A stretch of DNA of 36,748 nucleotides, from the NCBI GenBank assembly GCA_937898415.1, contig CALDLA010000079.1:1-36748 (forward strand), in the 5' to 3' direction. Shown here piece by piece: positions 24,373 to 32,260 of this stretch. The notes under the pieces are model-generated. The model did not search any database, was not told where the DNA came from, and worked only from the letters and a program-made list of their open reading frames with translations. The DNA is from an uncultured Prevotellaceae bacterium. Lineage in GTDB: Bacteria; Bacteroidota; Bacteroidia; Bacteroidales; Bacteroidaceae. The translations under genes and the position numbers were made by a program. The number at the start of each line of letters is the position of its first letter. The stretch's first letter is position 1.

Positions 24373-26730
24373 ATGAAAGTTTTAAAAATCATATTATTAG
24401 CTACTATTATCTGTTTGGAGACTTTTAAATCAAACGCCCAAAACATATCGGGTAATGTTGTCGATGAAAGGCGACAACCTCTATCGTTTGCAAATATCGT
24501 ACTCTTGAAAGCGGATTCTACTTATGCTGGCTCAGCAATTGCTGACGATAACGGGACTTTCAGCATACCCCATCATCAAGATGCAAAATACCTAAACATA
24601 TCCTACATGGGCTATGTTTCACAATATTGGGAGATAACGGCAGACAGTATAGTAACTATTCAGATGCATCCCGACACGCAGATGTTGGGCGAGGTGACGG
24701 TGAAGGGCTCTCGACCCATCATCAAGCGTGAAGTGGATAGGCTGGTGTTCTATGTAGGAGCCACTCCTTTGTCACAAGGAAGTAGCGTTCTTGATTTGCT
24801 AAAGCAGACCCCATTAGTCAAAATCACAGATCAATCAATAGGCATAATCGGCAAAAGCGATGTCAAAGTAATGCTTAACGGTAAACTCTCCTATCTGAGC
24901 GGAAATGACCTTATGCAATATCTGAGGTCACTCCAGTCGGATGATATTGAAAGCATCGAGGTTATCACCACTCCACCAAGTAGATATGATGCTGGAGGTA
25001 ACGGGGGAATGCTAAACATAGTAACGAAATCTAATCCCGACAAAGGTCTGAACGGCACTGTCGGTACATCATACACACAACGATCCTTTGCTGGTGAGAA
25101 TGTAAATGCAACAGTGAACTATCGTACATCCAGTACATTTCTCTCCATAAAATTGCGTCAGAATCATAACAAGGGAACAGTCAATGAAAACTACACAATT
25201 TCTCAACCAACAAAAACTCAGGCAAGCAACACCAAGAGAATAGACACCTACAATAATTATGGTGCCAACATTGTTTTGGAACAACAACTATCGGCAGCCT
25301 CGACAATCGGGGTTATTTACGATTTCAGCTATGGCAGAGACAACATTGATACAGACAACAGATATAGCTATATGAGTGGCAACACGCTTGACTCACTGCT
25401 TACTACACAGTTGCTTCAAAAAGGCAACACAAGAGTACACACCCTCAATGCCTATTATGACCTTAAACTTGATACATTGGGCAAGAAATTAGGTATCGTT
25501 GCAAACTATATACACCATTCTCCCGACAAGAATGTGTATTTCACCACATTGAATCATGCCAACGGAATAAAAGCCGTCGTCCGTGAACCAAACGAAATAA
25601 CATATCGGATATGGACGGGCGAGGTAAATCTTGAGTTACCCTTCTCTTGGCTTAACATTGAGACAGGTGCAAAGTATAGTGACATCCGCAATCTCTCTGA
25701 TATGAAGTATTACAATCTTATAGGAAATGATTATGTCGCAGAACCTGGACGGTGCAATGAGTTTGACTATAACGAAAAGACAATAGCCGGATACGTCAGT
25801 GCAAAGCGCAGTCTCAACAGCTATTTCTCTATTCAGGCAGGACTGCGTTATGAACATACATTTGTGAAAGGAATCACCCCGCATAGCTATGTCGAGGATG
25901 TGAAAGCAGACTACGGCAAGTTATTTCCAACCGTATATCTGTCGTACACCGCAAATCCGTCAAACATGTTTAATATCAACTATGCACGGCGAATCAACAG
26001 ACCTTATTTCCGGGCTATCAACCCGTTCAAATGGTACACCAATCCCAATAATATCGACGAAGGCAACCCTCAGTTGAAACCATCGTATGCCGACAATGTG
26101 GAACTGAACTATCTTTTAAGAAGTAATTTATCTGCGACCATCTATTATCAATGGGAAGATAATGCTTATGGGCAGATGATGTATGTGAACGATGATAACA
26201 CCACATACAGCACATACGAGAATATATATAACAATCGCCAATTCGGAATAAACCTATCATATAACCTGCGTATGTTCAGCTGGTGGAGCACATTCCTTGC
26301 TGGCAACTATGTCTATAACCGTTCAGAAATAAAGGCTGATGGATATATTGCTCAAAACGGAAGTTCTTTCGATTTCCGCATCAACAATACCATATCCTTC
26401 GATAAAGAACGGCGTTTTCAACTGTTCTTGAACTATTCTCATAACTTCCCATATCATGTAGGTGTGACATACGACAACAGTTACGCAAATTTCAACGCTG
26501 GCTTGAAAGGCTCATTTCTGGACGACAACCTGATAGTAAACATATATGCCAATGACATATTCAGACAGGACCTTGTCAAGCGGAAAAAAGAATCGGTTGC
26601 CAACATTCAAAGCTACAACAATTACTACGATTCCAGATACCTGCGCATAAGTGTTACTTACAAGTGGGGCAACAGAAAACTCAAGACCAATAGCAAAACG
26701 ATTTCGTTCAAGGAGCGAAACCGCATATAA
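24373..26730 (+). CDS. TonB-dependent-type outer-membrane receptor
   Basis: A 785-aa outer-membrane protein: signal peptide (MKVLKIILLATIICLETFKS, cut near NAQ), a carboxypeptidase-regulatory-like domain (about 24-105, ISGNVVDERRQPLSFANIVL), a plug region (about 120-220, VMLNGKLSYLSGNDLMQYLR) and a beta-barrel of the outer-membrane beta-barrel 3 type ending in aromatic-rich strands (SRYLRISVTYKWGN). I start at the ATG at 24373 because it begins a proper signal peptide; the frame upstream opens with GTG at 24331. It ends 26 bases before the first precursor. In this context it may import the peptide's target compound, receive a peptide from others, or help protect the producer; none is proven. 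The first 60 bases are 20% GC while the barrel region is about 45%. Confidence 0.86.
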   Translation: MKVLKIILLATIICLETFKSNAQNISGNVVDERRQPLSFANIVLLKADSTYAGSAIADDNGTFSIPHHQDAKYLNISYMGYVSQYWEITADSIVTIQMHPDTQMLGEVTVKGSRPIIKREVDRLVFYVGATPLSQGSSVLDLLKQTPLVKITDQSIGIIGKSDVKVMLNGKLSYLSGNDLMQYLRSLQSDDIESIEVITTPPSRYDAGGNGGMLNIVTKSNPDKGLNGTVGTSYTQRSFAGENVNATVNYRTSSTFLSIKLRQNHNKGTVNENYTISQPTKTQASNTKRIDTYNNYGANIVLEQQLSAASTIGVIYDFSYGRDNIDTDNRYSYMSGNTLDSLLTTQLLQKGNTRVHTLNAYYDLKLDTLGKKLGIVANYIHHSPDKNVYFTTLNHANGIKAVVREPNEITYRIWTGEVNLELPFSWLNIETGAKYSDIRNLSDMKYYNLIGNDYVAEPGRCNEFDYNEKTIAGYVSAKRSLNSYFSIQAGLRYEHTFVKGITPHSYVEDVKADYGKLFPTVYLSYTANPSNMFNINYARRINRPYFRAINPFKWYTNPNNIDEGNPQLKPSYADNVELNYLLRSNLSATIYYQWEDNAYGQMMYVNDDNTTYSTYENIYNNRQFGINLSYNLRMFSWWSTFLAGNYVYNRSEIKADGYIAQNGSSFDFRINNTISFDKERRFQLFLNYSHNFPYHVGVTYDNSYANFNAGLKGSFLDDNLIVNIYANDIFRQDLVKRKKESVANIQSYNNYYDSRYLRISVTYKWGNRKLKTNSKTISFKERNRI

Positions 26731-26756
26731 GTTTCATTTATTAAAATTTTAAAATT

Positions 26757-26942
26757 ATGGCAAAACAAGAACTGGTCAGCATCGCTGACATTGAGAAGCT
26801 GAATGCTTCCGAGCTCAACAACGTCAAAGGCGGCGTTTGTTCGTTTACACAGAGTACTTCTGAAGAAGACTCAGAACATCATGATTCCAACAACAACGAC
26901 ACCTTTCCTGTATCTAATCCGGGTAACGCTTTTCAGTATTAA
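26757..26942 (+). CDS. GG-leader RiPP precursor 1 (61 aa)
   Basis: A 61-aa precursor with a leader of the GG-Bacteroidales type (SIADIEKLNASELNNVKGG, ending at residue 26), followed by a 35-residue core starting VCSF and rich in Ser, Thr, Asp, Glu, Asn and His (EEDSEHHDSNNNDT), then PVSNPGNAFQY. Cleavage after Gly-Gly by the C39 peptidase of the exporter is expected. ATP-grasp enzymes of this kind join acidic side chains to hydroxyl or amine side chains, and the core supplies both. It is the most diverged of the three copies and lies 26 bases after the receptor gene. Confidence 0.88.
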   Translation: MAKQELVSIADIEKLNASELNNVKGGVCSFTQSTSEEDSEHHDSNNNDTFPVSNPGNAFQY

Positions 26943-27327
26943 CTCTAACAAAAGAAATTAAAGTATGAAAAAGAAAGAACTTGTCAGCATTGCTGACATT
27001 GAGAAGTTAAACACTTCCGAACTGAACAATGTCAAAGGTGGGGCTTGCTCAATCGCTCAGGACACAACTCCATCTGAGGATTCGCAGCATCACGATTCCG
27101 ACAACAACGACACCTTTCCTGTATCTAATCCGGGTAACGCTTTTCAGTATTAACTCTAACAAAAGAAATTAAAGTATGAAAAAGAAAGAACTTGTCAGCA
27201 TTGCTGACATTGAGAAGTTAAACACTTCCGAACTGAACAATGTCAAAGGTGGGGCTTGCTCAATCGCTCAGGACACAACTCCATCTGAGGATTCGCAGCA
27301 TCACGATTCCGACAACAACGACACCTT
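26890..27327. repeat. Exact tandem duplication, 211-bp period, in the precursor genes
   Basis: Bases 26890-27116 and 27101-27327 are identical (227 bases, read base by base) at an offset of 211. The copies overlap by the 16-base sequence ACAACAACGACACCTT, which therefore occurs three times (26890, 27101, 27312). This is the pattern left by unequal exchange at a short repeat within the core-coding region. Confidence 0.92.
26965..27153 (+). CDS. GG-leader RiPP precursor 2 (62 aa)
   Basis: A 62-aa precursor starting MKKKELVSIADIEK. The leader ends NVKGG (residue 26); the core starts ACSIAQDTTPSEDSQHHDSD and ends NDTFPVSNPGNAFQY, sharing its tail with precursor 1 and its leader plus most of its core with precursor 3. 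The EDSxHHDSxNNDT block is the conserved centre of all three and is the likely modification site. Lies 22 bases after precursor 1. Confidence 0.88.
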   Translation: MKKKELVSIADIEKLNTSELNNVKGGACSIAQDTTPSEDSQHHDSDNNDTFPVSNPGNAFQY

Positions 27328-27379
27328 CCAAGGTAATGAGAACACCGCAACCAATCATAGAACCAGTTCACAGAACTGA
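27176..27379 (+). CDS. GG-leader RiPP precursor 3 (67 aa)
   Basis: Identical to precursor 2 up to the codon for T50, then different: the tail is FQGNENTATNHRTSSQN instead of FPVSNPGNAFQY. It keeps the GG cleavage site and the EDSQHHDSDNNDT block. It is the last precursor before the stem-loop at 27398-27440 and the ATP-grasp gene. The altered tail could give a product of different target range or could be a tail left outside the crosslinked region. Confidence 0.86.
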   Translation: MKKKELVSIADIEKLNTSELNNVKGGACSIAQDTTPSEDSQHHDSDNNDTFQGNENTATNHRTSSQN

Positions 27380-27397
27380 ATTCTAAGGTTCTAAAAC

Positions 27398-27440
27398 ATT
27401 TCTTAAGGTACTCCATAAACAAAGGAGTATCTTAAGAAAT
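27398..27440 (+). terminator. 17-bp hairpin between precursors and ATP-grasp gene
   Basis: ATTTCTTAAGGTACTCC (27398-27414) pairs with GGAGTATCTTAAGAAAT (27424-27440) with one G-U pair and a 9-base loop, followed by TTAAAT. It starts 19 bases after the last precursor stop and ends 15 bases before the ATP-grasp ATG. It is probably a partial terminator or stabilising stem that lowers enzyme expression relative to peptide. Confidence 0.72.
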
Positions 27441-27455
27441 TTAAATCAGATAGGA

Positions 27456-28442
27456 ATGATTTTAATATTGTCTTTTTTCGGATATGAGCAATGTACGGAT
27501 CCAGTCATTGATTGGCTTCTATACTACAAGGCTCCATTCCTGAAACTCACCCAGCAAGATCTTTATGACTCTTCAAAAGTGTCAATAGATATCACTAATA
27601 GACGAATAATATTTAATGGGGTTGACTTGATAAAAGAAGTACGTTGTGTTTATTTCAGAAGATTTGAAGATAACATTAATCTGAATCTAAGATCTGGGTA
27701 TCCAATGAGCCAAGCTTTATTCGAATTAAAGTATGAACTTAATGACCTAATTAAACATATTTTCTTCTTGTTAAAAGAAAAGATTTGGTTTCCAGCACCT
27801 TATAATGTTAGTATTGACAAGTTAACATCTATTCTGTATGCTCAGGATTGTGGTTTAAAAGTGCCAAAATGTTTGATAAGTAATAACAAACAAGATCTTG
27901 TGAATTTTTTGTCAAAATATCCATCTTCCATAATAAAACCGATACGTTTCTCTGGTTACTATATTATGAGAGACACGACTTATAACGTATATACAAACTC
28001 TATTAGTGTCGAAGATATAACTCAACTTGAATGCGATATATTTTTCCCCTCTTTAATTCAAGAGAAAGTCAATAAAGATTTTGAGATAAGAGCATTTTAT
28101 TTGGATGGAAACATATATGCAAGCGCCATTATAGTTGATGACAAAAATTATGATGATGTGAAAAGAATTTTCGGGTCTGAACATATCCGATGGATTCCGT
28201 TTAAATTTCCCTATGAGATAGAAAATAAAATAAAATTATTCATGAACAAATTATCCCTTAACACGGGATCTCTTGATATAATTAAGACAGTGGATGGTGA
28301 ATTTACATTCATAGAAGTTAATCCCGTAGGGCAATTTATGGCACCAAGCAATCGCTGCAATTTTGATTTAGAGAAACTTATAGCTAAATGGCTTATTAAA
28401 AATGGAACAAGACAATATCTTTTGCAAAGAAGAACTTCGTAA
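27456..28442 (+). CDS. Grasp-with-spasm ATP-grasp peptide ligase
   Basis: A 328-aa ATP-grasp ligase of the MvdD-like group found in grasp-with-spasm loci. It would activate Asp/Glu side chains of the precursors as acyl phosphates and form ester or amide links. Visible features are an N-terminal pre-ATP-grasp domain (1-110), ATP-binding lysine K161 (SSIIKPIRFSG), QEK at 202-204, FEIRAFYLDG with R212, RWIPFKFP (245-252), and metal ligands D274, E287 and N289 (IEVNPVGQF). All key residues appear intact. It follows the precursors after a stem-loop. Regional composition is near 32% GC, lower than the receptor and exporter bodies. Confidence 0.9.
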   Translation: MILILSFFGYEQCTDPVIDWLLYYKAPFLKLTQQDLYDSSKVSIDITNRRIIFNGVDLIKEVRCVYFRRFEDNINLNLRSGYPMSQALFELKYELNDLIKHIFFLLKEKIWFPAPYNVSIDKLTSILYAQDCGLKVPKCLISNNKQDLVNFLSKYPSSIIKPIRFSGYYIMRDTTYNVYTNSISVEDITQLECDIFFPSLIQEKVNKDFEIRAFYLDGNIYASAIIVDDKNYDDVKRIFGSEHIRWIPFKFPYEIENKIKLFMNKLSLNTGSLDIIKTVDGEFTFIEVNPVGQFMAPSNRCNFDLEKLIAKWLIKNGTRQYLLQRRTS

Positions 28443-28464
28443 GTTGCCTTTATTTTACCATAAA

Positions 28465-28608
28465 ATGGATAAGATGAAGACCTCGGATGTCAAAGAACTA
28501 CATAGAAAAGATGCGTTCACGATAAGTGAATGTCATCAAGCAAAACAGTATCGGGTCGTTATGCCGACGATTCCATTTTCTAATATCGTAATCAGTCATG
28601 ACAAATAA
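28465..28608 (+). CDS. Unrecognised 47-aa ORF between ligase and SPASM genes
   Basis: This ORF (MDKMKTSDVKELHRKDAFTI... to VISHDK) starts 22 bases after the ligase stop and its last codons overlap the start of the SPASM gene (28598), a coupled arrangement that suggests it is translated. It has no GG motif, no signal and one Cys in SECHQAKQYR; the sequence is mixed and does not look like a membrane peptide. It could be a small accessory protein, a diverged precursor, or simply the leader region of the next gene. No family is recognised. Confidence 0.42.
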   Translation: MDKMKTSDVKELHRKDAFTISECHQAKQYRVVMPTIPFSNIVISHDK

Positions 28609-29563
28609 TTTGCATTATTTCATTTTTCCTTATTGTTTCATAGTAACAGGAAGTACATCGAGCATCATTTATAACGCTCAGAAATCTACTATCACATACA
28701 TAACTGATAGTATCATTTCGCTTATCAACCTATTTGGAGATTACAGCATCTCCGAAATAGAAAGAATTTATTCAGACCAGTTGGATCTGCTTCAAGAAAC
28801 CATTTCATATTTTAAAGACAAAGGTATAATCGGAGTTAAACAGAAAACGGATATCTTCCCCAATATTGATTTTAATTATTCTTCACCAGAGCATATAAAA
28901 CACATGGTAATTGAATACTCCCACCAATATAATAGCAATGCTGCTCTATCCATGATCAATAAATTGCTAGTTAAATTCTTGGAAATACGAATACCCGAAA
29001 TGATAACTGCTCAAGAAATAGAGTATGTGCTTTCTCAAATATACAATAGCACTATCAAAAGTACACAACTCGTTGCAAATTACAAACAAAAGAATCTCTT
29101 TTATAACATATGTAAGAATAAAGAGGCAGACATAATAAGTAGTATTATTTTCTATGGGGCACCTTTTTCAAGAAGTAAGACATTTGGCGGAAAATACTTT
29201 CATTATGTCAAGAGTAGTTATAATGAACTCTGTACTTCAAATAACAATTATGCAAAGAATTGCATTTTCGACCTAAAATATTTTATTCTCGCACATTCAT
29301 TCAACCCCTACTATTATAAACGCCTTTGTATTGATAAATTTGGGAATATCAAAAACTGTTTGAAAAACAATCAAACTTTTGGGAACATTATGGATAAGGA
29401 TATGAACATTCTTTCTATAATCAATAGTTCTTCCTATAGGCAACTTTGGAAATGCACTGCTGATCGTATAATTGAAATTAAGGATAATCCATTAAGATAT
29501 AATATGTATGTTACGAACAATCTGAGAGAAATTGGTAATGGCTTATACTCAATAATTGTATAA
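28598..29563 (+). CDS. SPASM-type peptide-maturation partner with degenerate cysteines
   Basis: A 321-aa protein in the position and of the length of the SPASM protein that accompanies grasp-with-spasm ligases. It keeps the family opening (HYFIFPYCFIVTGS) and the first SPASM pair C244 and C254 (LCIDKFGNIKNC, with G-x4-C), followed by TFGNIM. The second half, where relatives have KDCEFRYMC-type cysteines, reads IKDNPLRYNMYVTNNLRE at about 294-311 with none. Only C286 lies between. Three or more cluster ligands are therefore missing, so an Fe-S cluster of the usual kind is unlikely. It may serve as a leader-binding or scaffold protein. The assignment rests on context and on motif order. Confidence 0.75.
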   Translation: MTNNLHYFIFPYCFIVTGSTSSIIYNAQKSTITYITDSIISLINLFGDYSISEIERIYSDQLDLLQETISYFKDKGIIGVKQKTDIFPNIDFNYSSPEHIKHMVIEYSHQYNSNAALSMINKLLVKFLEIRIPEMITAQEIEYVLSQIYNSTIKSTQLVANYKQKNLFYNICKNKEADIISSIIFYGAPFSRSKTFGGKYFHYVKSSYNELCTSNNNYAKNCIFDLKYFILAHSFNPYYYKRLCIDKFGNIKNCLKNNQTFGNIMDKDMNILSIINSSSYRQLWKCTADRIIEIKDNPLRYNMYVTNNLREIGNGLYSIIV

Positions 29564-29566
29564 TAT

Positions 29567-31765
29567 ATGCTAAATAAGAATCCGTTTATCAAACAAAAAG
29601 ATTCCATGCAATGCGGAGTAGCGTGTATTCAGATGATATGCAAATATTATGGTAAGAGGTATAATCAAAAGTGCTTATCTGATATATGTTATGCGTCTAA
29701 AGAAGGGGTATCCCTTCTTGGCATCAGAGACGCAGCCGTTAAAATTGGATTATATACTATTAGTGGTCGTTTAACTATAGATGAACTATCCTCAGCAACG
29801 TTACCGTGTATTCTTCACTGGAACCAGAATCACTTTGTTGTTTTATATAAGGTGAAGAAAAGACAAAAGTTCTATATAGCCGACCCAGGAAAAGGACTGA
29901 TAACTTACACTATGGATGAGTTCAAACAGCATTGGATAGGAACGGGTCGATACAACGAGGGTAAAGGAATCGCCATGTTTTTTGAACCAACTCAGGCTTT
30001 TTACGATAACACCAACGAACATGAAACACGAACAGAAAAGCCGTTCAAGTTCTTATTCGGCTATATCAAGCAATATCGAAAGTATTTCTTCCAGATAATA
30101 CTTGGCCTGTTTGTCGGTAGCTTGCTACAACTCGCATTGCCATTCCTTACCCAGAACATCGTCGATATTGGCATCAAAAACAAAGATATAGACTTCATCT
30201 GGCTTATTTTGATTGGCCAACTTGTCATTACCCTCAGCCGGACATCGGTTGACTTTATCCGTAGGTGGCTCTTGCTGCATATCTCCATGCGCATCAACAT
30301 CTCATTGGTAAGCGACTTTTTCATCAAGTTGCTTCAGCTTCCTATGTCGTTCTTCGATACGAAATTGATGGGTGATTTGATGCAGCGTATCGGTGATCAT
30401 TCACGGGTTAACTCATTCCTGACACAGCAGACGTTAAATGTGGCATTCTCTTTGATTAGCTTCGCCGTGTTCAGTTGTGTACTGTTGATCTATAACAGGC
30501 TCATCTTCTTAATATTTCTTATTGGAAGTATTCTGTATGGTGGATGGATGGCACTGTTTTTGCGACGTCGTAAGGTTATTGACTACGAACTCTTTGAGCA
30601 ACAGGCAGCAAACAACAATAAAACCTATCAATTCCTAACCTCCATGCAGGAAATCAAACTTCAAGACTGCGAACAGCGCAGACGCTGGGAATGGGAGGAT
30701 GTACAGGCAGACCTGTTCCACATTCAGATGAAGAGTCTGAAACTCCAACAAACGCAGGAGGCTGGAAGCATTTTTATCAACGAATTGAAGAATATCATCA
30801 TTACCGTTGTCTCAGCTACTGCGGTCATTAATGGCAGTCTTACGCTTGGTATGATGTTGGCCGTGCAGTATATCATAGGCCAGTTAAACAGTCCTATAGA
30901 GCAACTGATGCACTTCATATATTCCGTACAGGATGTAAAGATAAGTCTTGAGCGTATCAATGAGATTCACAAGAAGGATAATGAGGAAGATTACAATCGT
31001 TCAAGAACAGAGTTTGACAATGAATGTCATGATATTGAATTGAGCAATATTGACTTCAAGTATGACCCTCATGCCCTGTCGAAGACCATTGAGGACGTGA
31101 ACATTCATATCCCAGATGGGAAAATCACGGCCATCGTGGGGGCATCAGGAAGTGGCAAGACCACACTGATAAAACTCATGCTGGGGTATTACCCGGTAAT
31201 GAGTGGTGAGATAACGATTGCTGGTCACAACATATCCGAATACAACTTGAAATGGTGGCGGCGGCAATGCGGCGTTGTCATGCAAGATGGTGTCATATTC
31301 TCCGAATCTATTGCAAGGAATATTGCGGTTGATGATGGCGAGATAGATGAGGAAAGACTTGAAATGGCTGCCGAAATCGCTAATGTCAAGGACTTTGTTA
31401 TAGCTCTCCCGTTGAAGTTCAATACAAACATCGGAAAGGACGGAATGGGATTAAGCCAAGGTCAGAAGCAGCGTATCTTGATTGCACGTGCAGTATATAA
31501 GAATCCGAAGTTCATCTTCCTTGATGAAGCGACAAATTCTTTGGATGCAAGCAATGAACGTGCCATCGTTGAGAAACTGAGCACATTCTACAAAGGCAGG
31601 ACTGTCGTGGTAGTTGCCCATCGCCTAAGCACAGTAAAGAATGCAGACCAGATAATAGTCATGGACAAGGGAAAGGTTGTTGAGACAGGAAATCACAAGT
31701 CCCTGACGGCAAAGCGAGGGACATATTACAATCTAGTCAAGAATCAATTGGAATTAGGAAATTGA
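29567..31765 (+). CDS. Peptidase C39 ABC exporter (PCAT)
   Basis: A 732-aa bacteriocin-type exporter that both removes the GG leader and transports the peptide. The N-terminal C39 protease has C16 (MQCGVAC), H89 (NQNHFVVLY) and D106 (ADPGKG). A six-helix membrane domain occupies about 160-450. The ATPase domain shows Walker A at 525-533 (GASGSGKTT), signature LSQGQ at 629-633, Walker B with D653-E654 (FIFLDEAT) and the H-loop (VVVAHRLST). Starts 3 bases after the SPASM gene. The first 105 codons are markedly AT-rich (17 GC of 60 in the line at 29641) while the ATPase region is about 50% GC (30 of 60 at 31081), so the gene may be a recombinant. Confidence 0.95.
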   Translation: MLNKNPFIKQKDSMQCGVACIQMICKYYGKRYNQKCLSDICYASKEGVSLLGIRDAAVKIGLYTISGRLTIDELSSATLPCILHWNQNHFVVLYKVKKRQKFYIADPGKGLITYTMDEFKQHWIGTGRYNEGKGIAMFFEPTQAFYDNTNEHETRTEKPFKFLFGYIKQYRKYFFQIILGLFVGSLLQLALPFLTQNIVDIGIKNKDIDFIWLILIGQLVITLSRTSVDFIRRWLLLHISMRINISLVSDFFIKLLQLPMSFFDTKLMGDLMQRIGDHSRVNSFLTQQTLNVAFSLISFAVFSCVLLIYNRLIFLIFLIGSILYGGWMALFLRRRKVIDYELFEQQAANNNKTYQFLTSMQEIKLQDCEQRRRWEWEDVQADLFHIQMKSLKLQQTQEAGSIFINELKNIIITVVSATAVINGSLTLGMMLAVQYIIGQLNSPIEQLMHFIYSVQDVKISLERINEIHKKDNEEDYNRSRTEFDNECHDIELSNIDFKYDPHALSKTIEDVNIHIPDGKITAIVGASGSGKTTLIKLMLGYYPVMSGEITIAGHNISEYNLKWWRRQCGVVMQDGVIFSESIARNIAVDDGEIDEERLEMAAEIANVKDFVIALPLKFNTNIGKDGMGLSQGQKQRILIARAVYKNPKFIFLDEATNSLDASNERAIVEKLSTFYKGRTVVVVAHRLSTVKNADQIIVMDKGKVVETGNHKSLTAKRGTYYNLVKNQLELGN

Positions 31766-31777
31766 ATTATTGTTAAT

Positions 31778-32260
31778 ATGGATATAGAGAAGATCGAATT
31801 AAGAAGCGAGAAAGTAAGGCATGTCATGGGTCAGATACCTCCAATTTTAGTACGTACTGGGACGATGATCGTTACCGTTTTTTTTGCTATCATATGTTAT
31901 GCAACTTATAAAATTCCGTATCCTTTTACAATTGAAGCGGATGGAATTGTCGTATCTTCAGATTCAATACATAATAATCTAATAATTGAGTTGTTTATTC
32001 CGTACCGATATAATGACTATTACCAAGTAAAAAGACAAGTATCAACAACATATGAAGGTAGAGAAAGTGTGGTTATAGAATGTGATATTGATTCTATTTC
32101 TGACAATGTTGTTATACTAAATGGAGAAAATTTCTTTCATGCCTATACTTATATTAGTAATGATGATATAAAGAAGTACAGATTAAAGGAAAATATGAAA
32201 GTCCATTCGACAACAATAATCAATAACAAAACAATCTTACAACAAATTATCAGAAAATGA
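31778..32260 (+). CDS. Miniature HlyD-type membrane-fusion adaptor (160 aa)
   Basis: The first 45 residues match the start of Bacteroidetes HlyD-family adaptors: IEKIELRSEKVRHVMGQIPP, a membrane helix (about 27-46), then FTIEADGIV. The sequence then passes directly to a beta-barrel-like domain (ELFIPYRYNDYYQVKRQV) and ends LKENMKVHSTTIINNKTILQQIIRK, again like the C-terminus of normal adaptors. The lipoyl domain and coiled-coil hairpin, usually about 250 residues, are missing. The stop overlaps the next ATG, so the gene is organised, not a random fragment. It would link the exporter to a partner without the long hairpin. Confidence 0.7.
   Translation: MDIEKIELRSEKVRHVMGQIPPILVRTGTMIVTVFFAIICYATYKIPYPFTIEADGIVVSSDSIHNNLIIELFIPYRYNDYYQVKRQVSTTYEGRESVVIECDIDSISDNVVILNGENFFHAYTYISNDDIKKYRLKENMKVHSTTIINNKTILQQIIRK

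Noticed and set aside
26890..27327. CRISPR-like array
   Set aside because: The repeat unit is 211 bases, coding and only duplicated once; no spacers or cas genes.
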